Below, in pieces: positions 1 through 6,234 of a stretch of DNA of 64,000 nt (position 1 is its first letter; each line of letters opens with the position of its first letter). The translations under genes and the position numbers were made by a program. Under the pieces are notes generated by a model. The model searched no databases. It saw only the letters and a program-made list of their open reading frames with translations, and was not told the DNA's origin. The DNA is taken from contig NZ_CP107008.1 of the NCBI RefSeq assembly GCF_025725685.1, positions 2,108,001 through 2,172,000 on the forward strand, written 5' to 3'. Source of the stretch: Halomonas sp. M4R1S46. GTDB taxonomy: Bacteria > Pseudomonadota > Gammaproteobacteria > Pseudomonadales > Halomonadaceae.

Positions 1-83
1 CGCAAAAGGGCTATTATAGCGCCACGTGCCCATACGGCGCCAAGGCATCCCGCTTTACGACCAGGGTGATGGCCATAGGACAG

Positions 84-197
84 GACGAGGGGCGCCGGGG
101 ACAGCTCGAAGAGGAGGTCCTTTGCCATGGATGGCAAAAGTAGCGCCCAGGGAAGGGTTCACAGCGCCTCCTCGAAGAGCTGTCGACGGAACAGCCC
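84..197. repeat. Structured dispersed repeat, copy 1 of 3 (upstream of ppiB)
   Basis: This element has the same architecture as those near 3767-3875 and 16622-16730. The outer stem GACAGCTC (100-107) pairs with GAGCTGTC (177-184), and GAGGAGG (111-117) pairs with CCTCCTC (167-173). An inner hairpin joins TTTGCCAT (121-128) to ATGGCAAA (131-138). The segment between the inner hairpin and the outer 3' arm (TAGCGCCCAGGGAAGGG, then TTCACAGCG) is nearly invariant among copies. The other copies change stem bases on both arms, so pairing is kept. It sits about 50 bp before ppiB. Its function is unknown; an mRNA leader structure or a REP-like element are both possible. Confidence 0.8.
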
Positions 198-246
198 CGC
201 GCAACGACCGATGGCGACCGCCCTCGCATCCTGACAGGAAACCGTG

Positions 247-753
247 ATGATCATCTTGCAGACCAACTTCGGCGATATCACCATCGCGCTCAACCACGAC
301 AAGGCGCCGAAGACGGCGGCCAACTTCGAGCAATACGTGCGCGACGGCTTCTATGACGACACCCTCTTCCACCGGGTGATCGACGGCTTCATGGTGCAGG
401 GCGGCGGCTTCGACGCCGACTTCAACCAGAAGCCGACCCGCGAGCCCATCGAGAACGAGGCCGACAACGGCCTGGCCAACACCACCGGCACCCTGGCCAT
501 GGCCCGCACCCAGGACCCGCACTCCGCCAGCGCCCAGTTCTTCATCAACGTCGCCGACAACGACTTCCTCAACCATCGCGGCAAGAACATCCAGGGCTGG
601 GGATACTGCGTGTTCGGCGAGGTGGTCGACGGCATGGACGTGGTCGAGCGCATCAAGGCCGTGCCGACGACCCGCCGCGGCATGCACGCCGACGTGCCCG
701 CCGATGACGTCATCATCCAGCGTGCCTACGTGAAGGACGACGCCGAGGCCTAG
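247..753 (+). CDS. ppiB: Cytoplasmic peptidyl-prolyl cis-trans isomerase, cyclophilin type (PpiB)
   Basis: The gene encodes a 168-residue single-domain cyclophilin that catalyses cis-trans isomerisation of prolyl peptide bonds in the cytoplasm. The active-site stretch FHRVIDGFMVQGGG (about residues 38-51) contains the expected Arg and the Phe/Gln positions, and the FFINVADNDFL segment matches the substrate groove. There is no signal peptide, so it resembles the cytoplasmic PpiB form, and the length is close to the usual 164 or so. I chose the ATG at 247. A GTG directly before it at 244 would add one residue, and the AGGA at 231-234 could serve either. A structured repeat lies upstream and lpxH follows on the same strand after about 220 bp. 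Confidence 0.95.
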   Translation: MIILQTNFGDITIALNHDKAPKTAANFEQYVRDGFYDDTLFHRVIDGFMVQGGGFDADFNQKPTREPIENEADNGLANTTGTLAMARTQDPHSASAQFFINVADNDFLNHRGKNIQGWGYCVFGEVVDGMDVVERIKAVPTTRRGMHADVPADDVIIQRAYVKDDAEA

Positions 754-901
754 CCTAGGCAATGCCCGAAAAGTGCCTGCGCTCGGCTATACGGCGTTAA
801 AAATCGGCTCAAAGTGCTCATTTACTACCTGTAAACTCCGCCTCTTCACCGATTTTTGCCTTGTCTAGCCTTCGCTCGTCGACTTTTCAGACAAAGCCTA
901 G
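754..901. repeat. Nested palindromic intergenic element between ppiB and lpxH
   Basis: The 217-bp gap between ppiB and lpxH is filled by a nested inverted repeat. CTAGGC (755-760) mirrors GCCTAG (896-901), and GGCTA (785-789) mirrors TAGCC (866-870). AAAAATCGG (799-807) mirrors CCGATTTTT (849-857), and TTTAC (821-825) mirrors GTAAA (831-835) at the centre. The arms start right at the ppiB stop codon. From memory, similar AAAAATCGG-centred palindromes recur in other marine gammaproteobacterial genomes, but only one copy is seen here. It may act as a bidirectional terminator. Confidence 0.6.
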
Positions 902-970
902 CGCCTCATGCTTCTCACGCACCCGCCCCGGCGGGTGTGTTGGCTTTCCCCCGACGCCGCAAGAGCCGCC

Positions 971-1735
971 ATGTCTATCCTGCTGATTTCCGACCTGCAC
1001 CTCCACCCCGGCGCCCCCGCCATCACCGAGGGGTTCCTGGCCTGGCTCGACCGCCGCGCCAGGGGCGCCGAGGCCCTGTACATCCTCGGCGACTTCTTCG
1101 AGGCCTGGATCGGCGACGACCTGCTGGACCTCGGCGAGGCCGACCCGACCGGCACTGCCGTCCTGGCACGGCGCATCGCCGACGCCCTGAAGGCCCGCGC
1201 CGACGACGGCACCGCCATCTATCTGATGCACGGCAATCGCGACTTCCTGCTCGGGGAGCGCTTCGCCGGGGAGGCCGGGGCACGCCTGCTGCCCGACCCC
1301 AGCGTCGTGACCCTCGGCGACGAGCGGGTGCTGCTGATGCACGGCGACAGCCTGTGCACCCGGGACGAGGCCTACATGGCCTTCCGGGCCCGCGCCCGGG
1401 ACCCGCAATGGCAGGCGCAGATTCTCGCCATGCCGATCCCCGAGCGACTGGCGCTGGCACGGCAGTTGCGCGACCAGTCCGGCGAGGCCAACTCCAACAA
1501 GGCCGAGGACATCATGGACGTCACCCCGGACGAGGTGCTGGCCGCCCTGCGCCAGCACGGCGTGACCACCCTGGTCCATGGCCATACCCATCGCCCCGCC
1601 GTTCACCCGCTGGAACTCGACGGTACCCCGGCACGCCGCTTCGTGCTGGGCGACTGGCAGCCGGGCCAGGGCTGGGAGATCGAGATCGCCCCGGGCCAGG
1701 CGCCGGTACTGCGCGACTTCCCGCTGGAAGGCTGA
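971..1735 (+). CDS. lpxH: UDP-2,3-diacylglucosamine diphosphatase (lipid A biosynthesis)
   Basis: The gene encodes a 254-residue calcineurin-like metallophosphoesterase that hydrolyses UDP-2,3-diacylglucosamine to lipid X and UMP, the fourth step of lipid A synthesis at the inner membrane surface. All metal-binding motifs are visible: SDLHLHP near the N-terminus, GDFFEAWIGDD (about 42-52), HGNRDFL, HGDSLCT, and the C-terminal HGHTHRPAVH. The length is slightly above the roughly 240 of E. coli LpxH. The frame is open further upstream, but the ATG at 971 places the conserved ILLISDLHLH start immediately at the N-terminus. ppiB lies upstream on the same strand, a common arrangement in gammaproteobacteria. 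Confidence 0.95.
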   Translation: MSILLISDLHLHPGAPAITEGFLAWLDRRARGAEALYILGDFFEAWIGDDLLDLGEADPTGTAVLARRIADALKARADDGTAIYLMHGNRDFLLGERFAGEAGARLLPDPSVVTLGDERVLLMHGDSLCTRDEAYMAFRARARDPQWQAQILAMPIPERLALARQLRDQSGEANSNKAEDIMDVTPDEVLAALRQHGVTTLVHGHTHRPAVHPLELDGTPARRFVLGDWQPGQGWEIEIAPGQAPVLRDFPLEG

Positions 1736-1738
1736 GAA

Positions 1739-1767
1739 ATAGGGGGATAAGCGTCAGCGCATCCACC
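1739..1767. repeat. 29-bp repeat just downstream of lpxH (partner of 4917-4945)
   Basis: These 29 bases are the exact reverse complement of 4917-4945. Each copy lies at the 3' end of a gene, in the same orientation relative to that gene: here it begins 3 bp after the lpxH stop, and at the other site it includes the stop codon of the G3E GTPase gene. Its core reads GGGGATAAGCGTCAGCGC. No clear hairpin is evident within the 29 bp. Confidence 0.8.
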
Positions 1768-1800
1768 GCTTCCGGCCCGCTGCCGCCGGATCGATGCGCC

Positions 1801-1997
1801 TTGAGCAGCTCGGGCGCCTGGCGGCGCCATCGCGCTCTAACGCCGAAGCGTCGGACCGGCACTCCCACAGGAGATAGCGGGTGTTGAGCTTTTCGTGGGA
1901 GCGCAGCGAGCTGCGCGATCCGCCGCGAAGCGGCGGTGGGAGATGCCTCAGGCGCCTGGCGGCGCCATCGCCGATGCGTCGGACCGGTTCTCCGCCG
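1801..1997. repeat. REP-like hairpins and a local 20-bp direct repeat between lpxH and metF
   Basis: The 267-bp gap between the convergent lpxH and metF genes contains two compact hairpins, GCGCAG/CTGCGC (1901-1906 with 1911-1916) and CCGCCGC/GCGGCGG (1920-1926 with 1930-1936), framed by CTCCCAC and GTGGGAG. A 20-bp direct repeat, itself palindromic (GGCGCCTGGCGGCGCCATCG), occurs at 1813-1832 and 1951-1970. In both places it is followed by GCGTCGGACCGG. This resembles REP elements of pseudomonads and halomonads, and could limit read-through between converging genes. Confidence 0.6.
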
Positions 1998-2002
1998 GAT
2001 GG

Positions 2003-3070
2003 CTAGCCTGTACCGGAGGCGACCACGTCGTCCACGTCCGCCTCCGGCGCCTCGGGGTTGAGCTCGGCGGGGTTGTCCCGCCCCGGGTACCAGGGCACGC
2101 GCCCCTCGAGCACCCCGGTCTCGTCGATGATTCGTGCCACCGTGTGCTCCTGGCGGTAGGCCATGATATGGGCGCCGCTCACCCCCTCGATCTCGCGCAC
2201 CTCGGCGAGGATATCGCAGCACAGCCGCTCGCCCTCCGCCCGCTGGTCGCGGGCGCCCTCGAGGCGCCGGATCACGGCATCGGGGATATGCACCCCGGGG
2301 ACGTGCTCACGGATCCAGCGCGCGCTGCGTGCGGAGGCCAGCGGCCCCATGCCCACCAGCACGAAGGCGCGGTCGGGCCCCTCGAGCACGCCCAGGTCCG
2401 CGACCTCGGCCATGAAATCGCGCAGTCGCGGCGGATCGAAGCAGTACTGGGTCTGGATGAAGCGGGCGCCGGCGGCCACCTTCTTGGCCAGGCGGCGCGC
2501 CCGCCAGGTCTGCGGGGGCACGAAGGGGTTCTCCGCCGCGCCGAGGAAGATCCGTGGCGGGTCGGTGATCGCCCGCCCGCTCTCGAAGCGCCCCTCGTCG
2601 CGCATGCGTCGGGCGACCTCCAGCAGCGACATGGAATCCAGGTCGAAGACCGGCTGGGCCTGGGGATGGTCCCCGGCCTGGACGCCGTCCCCGGTCAGGC
2701 ACAGCAGGTTGCAGGCGCCCATGGCCGCGGCCCCCAGGATCTCGCCCTGCATGGCGATGCGGTTGCGGTCGCGACAGGACATCTGGAGGATGGTGGCGTA
2801 GCCCACCCGGGTCAGCAGCGAGCAGACCCCGACGCTGGACATGTGACAGTTGGCCCCGGAGCCATCGGTGGCGTTGACGGCATCCACATAGCCGTCGAAG
2901 ATCGCCACCCGTCGCAACACCTCCGCCGGGTCGGCGGAGTCCGGCGGGTCGATCTCGGTGGTCAGCGCGAAGCGCCCGGCGCGCAGCACGCGCTCCAGGC
3001 GTCCGGGCGAGACATGGCCCGGCAGGATCGGCAGCGAATAGCCGGGAACCGGCTCGTCATCGAACTTCAT
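2003..3070 (-). CDS. metF: Methylenetetrahydrofolate reductase, MetF family (catalytic partner of a MetV-like protein)
   Basis: The 355-residue protein belongs to the FAD-dependent MTHFR family that interconverts 5,10-methylene- and 5-methyl-tetrahydrofolate. Visible family segments include the early TTEIDPPDSA (substrate Glu region), the DAVNATDG loop, ICLTGDG-like NLLCLTGDG (about 140-148), and ARFIQTQYCFD with the folate-binding Gln. It is longer than E. coli MetF (296). The start ATG at 3070 lies inside the 3' end of the upstream MetV-like gene (14-bp overlap), so the two are probably translationally coupled and act as a complex. A folD copy lies divergently upstream. It could run oxidatively in methyl-group catabolism rather than in methionine synthesis; which direction is inference. 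Confidence 0.85.
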   Translation of the reverse strand: MKFDDEPVPGYSLPILPGHVSPGRLERVLRAGRFALTTEIDPPDSADPAEVLRRVAIFDGYVDAVNATDGSGANCHMSSVGVCSLLTRVGYATILQMSCRDRNRIAMQGEILGAAAMGACNLLCLTGDGVQAGDHPQAQPVFDLDSMSLLEVARRMRDEGRFESGRAITDPPRIFLGAAENPFVPPQTWRARRLAKKVAAGARFIQTQYCFDPPRLRDFMAEVADLGVLEGPDRAFVLVGMGPLASARSARWIREHVPGVHIPDAVIRRLEGARDQRAEGERLCCDILAEVREIEGVSGAHIMAYRQEHTVARIIDETGVLEGRVPWYPGRDNPAELNPEAPEADVDDVVASGTG

Positions 3071-3533
3071 GGATCCCCGACACCTCCCTGGCGTGTTCGC
3101 CGCGCATCACCTTGAGCCAGGCGGAGCGCCCCTGCTCGGCGGCATCCACCGGCAGCTGCACCACCTGGATACGATCGCCGTGGCGCATGCGGCGGCTGCC
3201 CTCCCAGGCCTCGACCCAGACGCAGCGCATCTCGGGCTTCACCTCGCAGCCCCCGTCGGGGCGCACCCCGCCGCAGGGGCCGTTGCGCAGCCGCTTGGGG
3301 CAGTTCATGGGGCAGGCCATGCCGGTGGCACTGAGCACGCAGTGCCCGCACATCTGACAGTCGAACAGGAAGCCCTTGACGGCCCGCTCGAACGCCGCGA
3401 CCGGGCGCTCCAGCCGTTCGTGGCCCAGCCGGGCCACCAGCGGCGCGAGGGCCTTGAGGACGGGCTCGAAGCCATCGTAGAGGATCTCGAAGGCCCGGGC
3501 ATGACGGACCACCCAGCGACGCACGCGATACAT
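3057..3533 (-). CDS. MetV-like cysteine-rich MTHFR partner protein (MTHFR C-terminal domain family)
   Basis: The gene encodes a 158-residue protein with a cluster of eight or more cysteines in its middle: CQMCGHC, then ACPMNCPK, GPCGG, GGCEV and RCVW (about residues 59-107). This pattern is typical of the MTHFR_C family, which includes MetV, the zinc/iron-sulfur partner of MetF in acetogens. The N-terminal half is helical and basic, with no signal peptide. The gene runs into metF with a 14-bp overlap, which supports a MetV-MetF complex. The metal type cannot be decided from sequence. Such pairs also occur in aerobic methyl-group-degrading bacteria, as far as I recall. Confidence 0.75.
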   Translation of the reverse strand: MYRVRRWVVRHARAFEILYDGFEPVLKALAPLVARLGHERLERPVAAFERAVKGFLFDCQMCGHCVLSATGMACPMNCPKRLRNGPCGGVRPDGGCEVKPEMRCVWVEAWEGSRRMRHGDRIQVVQLPVDAAEQGRSAWLKVMRGEHAREVSGIHEVR

Positions 3534-3766
3534 GGACTGTCCTCGCCGTTGCGCTATGCTTATGCCCCGTCGGGGCTATCTCCTAGGCTAGGAAGCCTGG
3601 GGTTTCGCCACTTCCACCAGGGCGACAATGACATAGTGCAGGACGACCGTCGCCGTGGCGATGCGCGGCGTCGCCGGGGGAACAGCGCAGCGACGCGCCT
3701 GCCCTAGACTTCCGAGGCAGGTTGAGCCGCCCCCGCTGGGGATGGGGAATAGCAGCGAAACTCAGC

Positions 3767-3875
3767 GAGGAGCGCCGGGGACAGGTCGAAGAGGGGGTCC
3801 TACGCCAGGGATGGCGTCGGTAGCGCCCAGGGAAGGGTTCACAGCGCCCCCTCGGAGACCTGTCGCCGGGATAGT
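3767..3875. repeat. Structured dispersed repeat, copy 2 of 3 (upstream of folD copy 1); intergenic region 3534-3950
   Basis: The gap between the divergent metV-like and folD genes is 417 bp, and this is its only clear feature. Stems are GACAGGTC (3780-3787) with GACCTGTC (3857-3864), GAGGGGG (3791-3797) with CCCCCTC (3847-3853), and an inner hairpin ACGCCA (3802-3807) with TGGCGT (3812-3817). Relative to copy 1, both partners of several pairs have changed together. I saw no recognisable riboswitch or strong promoter in the rest of the gap. Confidence 0.8.
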
Positions 3876-3950
3876 CCCGAGCGGCACGGTTAACTGCAAT
3901 AGCCCTGGCCGCCGCCGGCTCGAGAAGCACACCAGACAGGCGGGAGCGCA

Positions 3951-4871
3951 ATGGCGATATGGATCGATGGCAAGGCCCAGGCCAGGGCGCTGCGCGAGAC
4001 GGTGGCCGACGAGGTGCGGCGACTCGGCGCTCACCAGGGCCCCGTCCCCGGCCTGGCGGCGGTCCTGGTGGGCGACGACCCCGCCAGCCAGGTGTACGTG
4101 CGGCGCAAGGGGGAGCATGCCCGGGAGGTCGGCATGCGCTCCTTCGAGCACTGCCTGCCCGCCTCGACGCCGCAGGGCGAGCTTCTCTCGCTGATCGCGA
4201 CCCTCAATCGCGACCCGTCCGTGCATGGCATCCTGGTCCAGCTGCCGCTGCCGGCGCATATCGATCCCGAGGCGATCATCGACGCCATCGACCCGGCCAA
4301 GGACGTGGACGGCTTCCATCCCCTCAACGTGGGCGCCCTGGCCGCGGGCGGCGAGGGCCTGGCGCCCTGCACCCCGCTGGGCTGCATCCGGCTGCTCCAG
4401 TCGCACCTCGGCGAGCTCACCGGCAAGCATGCCGTGGTGCTGGGCCGCTCGCGAATCGTCGGCCGCCCCCTGGCGAGCCTGCTGCTGAGGGAGGACTGCA
4501 CCGTCACCGTTGCCCACTCGAAGACCTCCAACCCCGCCAAGGTCTGCCGCCAGGGCGACATCCTGGTGGCGGCGGTGGGTCAGCCCGGGCTGGTGCAGGG
4601 TGACTGGGTCAAGGCCGGCGCCACGGTGATCGACGTCGGCATCACGCGCCTGGGCGATGGCGACAGCCGACGCCTGGTGGGCGACGTGGATGCCGCCTGC
4701 GTCTCCCGGGTCGCCGGCGCGCTCACCCCGGTCCCGGGCGGCGTCGGCCCCATGACCATCGCCTGCCTGCTGCACAACACCCTGATCGCCGCCTGTCGCC
4801 AGCACGGCCTACCCGATCCGCATGACCGGGCGCCATCCGAACGGCTGCATCTGACGCATCCTCACGAATGA
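3951..4871 (+). CDS. folD: Bifunctional methylenetetrahydrofolate dehydrogenase/cyclohydrolase, first FolD copy
   Basis: The 306-residue enzyme links 5,10-methylene-THF and 10-formyl-THF through an NADP-dependent dehydrogenase and a cyclohydrolase activity. Catalytic motifs are intact: YVRRK (Tyr and Lys), ILVQLPLP (Gln), DVDGFHP (Asp), and the dinucleotide loop VVLGRSRIVGRP. The C-terminus carries TPVPGGVGPMT and a longer tail than the second FolD at 15710. The loop GRSRIVG differs from the GASNIVG of the second copy, so the two are not recent duplicates. It faces the metV-metF pair, which suggests a dedicated catabolic or C1-flux role (inference). A structured repeat lies about 75 bp upstream. 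Confidence 0.93.
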   Translation: MAIWIDGKAQARALRETVADEVRRLGAHQGPVPGLAAVLVGDDPASQVYVRRKGEHAREVGMRSFEHCLPASTPQGELLSLIATLNRDPSVHGILVQLPLPAHIDPEAIIDAIDPAKDVDGFHPLNVGALAAGGEGLAPCTPLGCIRLLQSHLGELTGKHAVVLGRSRIVGRPLASLLLREDCTVTVAHSKTSNPAKVCRQGDILVAAVGQPGLVQGDWVKAGATVIDVGITRLGDGDSRRLVGDVDAACVSRVAGALTPVPGGVGPMTIACLLHNTLIAACRQHGLPDPHDRAPSERLHLTHPHE

Positions 4872-4916
4872 CGCCGGCCCGGGCCATCTGGAAGGCCAGG
4901 CTCGTGTCGGAATCGT

Positions 4917-4945
4917 GGTGGATGCGCTGACGCTTATCCCCCTAT
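4917..4945. repeat. 29-bp repeat at the 3' end of the G3E GTPase gene (partner of 1739-1767)
   Basis: This is a perfect inverted copy of 1739-1767. It overlaps the last codon positions and the TAG stop (4942-4944) of the minus-strand G3E GTPase gene and runs on downstream of it. With its partner it brackets the metF-metV-folD block. Because both copies have the same orientation relative to the gene they follow, a 3'-end-associated element is as likely as a transposition scar. Confidence 0.8.
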
Positions 4946-5955
4946 CGGAGGCAGGCAGCCAGCTCGGCCTCCAGGGCCTCGGCCTCCGGCAGGGTCCCGG
5001 GCGCGCCGATGAGCTCGAGACGGGAGTCACGTCGCCAGTCGCTGCGCACGGCGGGCTCGTCGCCCTCGACCCGGTTGTAGCTCCACCAGCCATCGGCGGC
5101 ATGGAAGACGCCCTTGACCCGCACCCCGGCGGGCAGCGCCGCCAGGCACGCCTCCAGCGCCTGACGCGAGAAGACCTCCTCGGCATGCCAGCGCCAGCCC
5201 AGGCTGACGTGGCCGAGCGCCCTTCCCGTCTCCCTGACCGGCACGCCCGGCGTCGGTGTGCGCTCGCTGTCTCCTGCGCCCACCGGTGCCTCGAGCAGGG
5301 CCCGGTGCGCCGCCGGGCGGTAGGCCATGCCCGCGGCGTGGCGGCCGGCCGACGCCGGCCGATGGGCGTCCGGCAGCCGGCCGTGAGGCGCCTCCTCGAC
5401 CCACGCCACGGCCCCGTCCAGCTCGGCGATCCAGCGCCGGGCGGCGGCGACCTGGGCCGCGCTGGCAAGATCGGTCATGGTCAGGGCGACGCCGTCGGCG
5501 AGCGCCAGCTGGTCGCGGAAGGTCTCGTGGTGCCTGGCCCGGGGATCGTCGAGACGCCGGGGATCGAGCACCGCGATGACCTCCTGGAGCCTGAGCACCT
5601 CGGCGAAGGCCTCGCCGCGCAGCATCTCCAGCAGCCCACCGGGATGGCCGAGCCCCGAGGGTTCGATGATCAGGCGGTCCGGACGCTCGCGGCGCAACAG
5701 CTCGACCAGCGTCGCCTTCAGGACCACGGCCAACTGGCAGCACAGGCAGCCGCCCGGCAGCGCCTTGACCACCACGTCGTCGCGACCGGCGAGTAGCGCC
5801 TGGTCGATGCCCACCCGGCCGAACTCGTTGATCAACACCGCCCAGCGCTCGCCCGCGGGCTTGCCGGCCAGCCAATGGCGAATCAGCGAACTCTTGCCGC
5901 CGCCCAGGAAGCCGGTGACGACGTGGACGGGAATGTCGGTAAGCGGAGTGGGCAT
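4942..5955 (-). CDS. G3E-family GTPase, CobW/YjiA type (putative metal chaperone)
   Basis: The 337-residue protein belongs to the CobW/YjiA/ZNG1 group of GTP-driven metallochaperones. It begins MPTPLTDIPVHVVTGFLGGGKSS, with a P-loop GFLGGGKSS close to the canonical GFLGAGKTT. The family metal-binding motif GGCLCC is present (about 73-78), followed by IIEPSGLGHP. A C-terminal CobW domain follows (EVFSRQALEACLAALP and onward). I chose the ATG at 5955 because the frame upstream is only a heptamer array translated as a Pro-rich repeat, and the protein family starts here. The target metal, zinc or cobalt, cannot be read from the sequence. No Zur box or cobalamin genes are visible nearby. Confidence 0.88.
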   Translation of the reverse strand: MPTPLTDIPVHVVTGFLGGGKSSLIRHWLAGKPAGERWAVLINEFGRVGIDQALLAGRDDVVVKALPGGCLCCQLAVVLKATLVELLRRERPDRLIIEPSGLGHPGGLLEMLRGEAFAEVLRLQEVIAVLDPRRLDDPRARHHETFRDQLALADGVALTMTDLASAAQVAAARRWIAELDGAVAWVEEAPHGRLPDAHRPASAGRHAAGMAYRPAAHRALLEAPVGAGDSERTPTPGVPVRETGRALGHVSLGWRWHAEEVFSRQALEACLAALPAGVRVKGVFHAADGWWSYNRVEGDEPAVRSDWRRDSRLELIGAPGTLPEAEALEAELAACLR

Positions 5956-5959
5956 AGTG

Positions 5960-6129
5960 TTCGGGGTTCGGGGTTCGGGGTTCGGGGTTCGGGGTTCGGG
6001 GTTCGGGGTTCGGGGTTCGGGGTTCGGGGTTCGGGGTTCGGGGTTCGGGGTTCGGGGTTCGGGGTTCGGGGTTCGGAGTTCGGGGGTCGGGGGTCGGGGG
6101 TCGGGGGTCGGGGGTCGGGGGTCGGGGTC
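5960..6129. repeat. G-tract heptamer tandem array 1 (TTCGGGG)n then (TCGGGGG)n
   Basis: Sixteen consecutive perfect TTCGGGG units occupy 5960-6071, followed by one TTCGGAG variant and then about six TCGGGGG units up to 6129. The plus strand therefore carries more than 20 G4-G5 tracts separated by two or three bases, an ideal G-quadruplex pattern. It lies between the end of ppiD and the start of the G3E GTPase gene, only 4 bp before that ATG. A C-rich CCCTCAC-like stretch continues at 6170-6235. The same TTCGGGG array recurs at 33317-33416. Confidence 0.95.
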
Positions 6130-6234
6130 AAGGAGCAGGATAAGGGCCTGGAGGCAAGGAACCAAGATTCCTCACCCCCCACTCCATACTCTTCACCCCA
6201 TACTCCTCACCCCTCACCCTTTACCCCTCGGCCC

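Noticed and set aside
3534..3950. Riboswitch controlling metV-metF or folD
   Set aside because: Only the dispersed repeat is structured here. I could not fit a THF, SAM or cobalamin riboswitch core by eye.
5960..6129. CRISPR-like array
   Set aside because: The repeats are 7 bp with no spacers and no cas genes are present; these are tandem microsatellite-type arrays.
5956..6165. Proline-rich N-terminal extension (RTPNPEP repeats) of the G3E GTPase
   Set aside because: The heptamer array happens to be open in this frame. Homologous proteins begin at the ATG 5955 just before the P-loop region.
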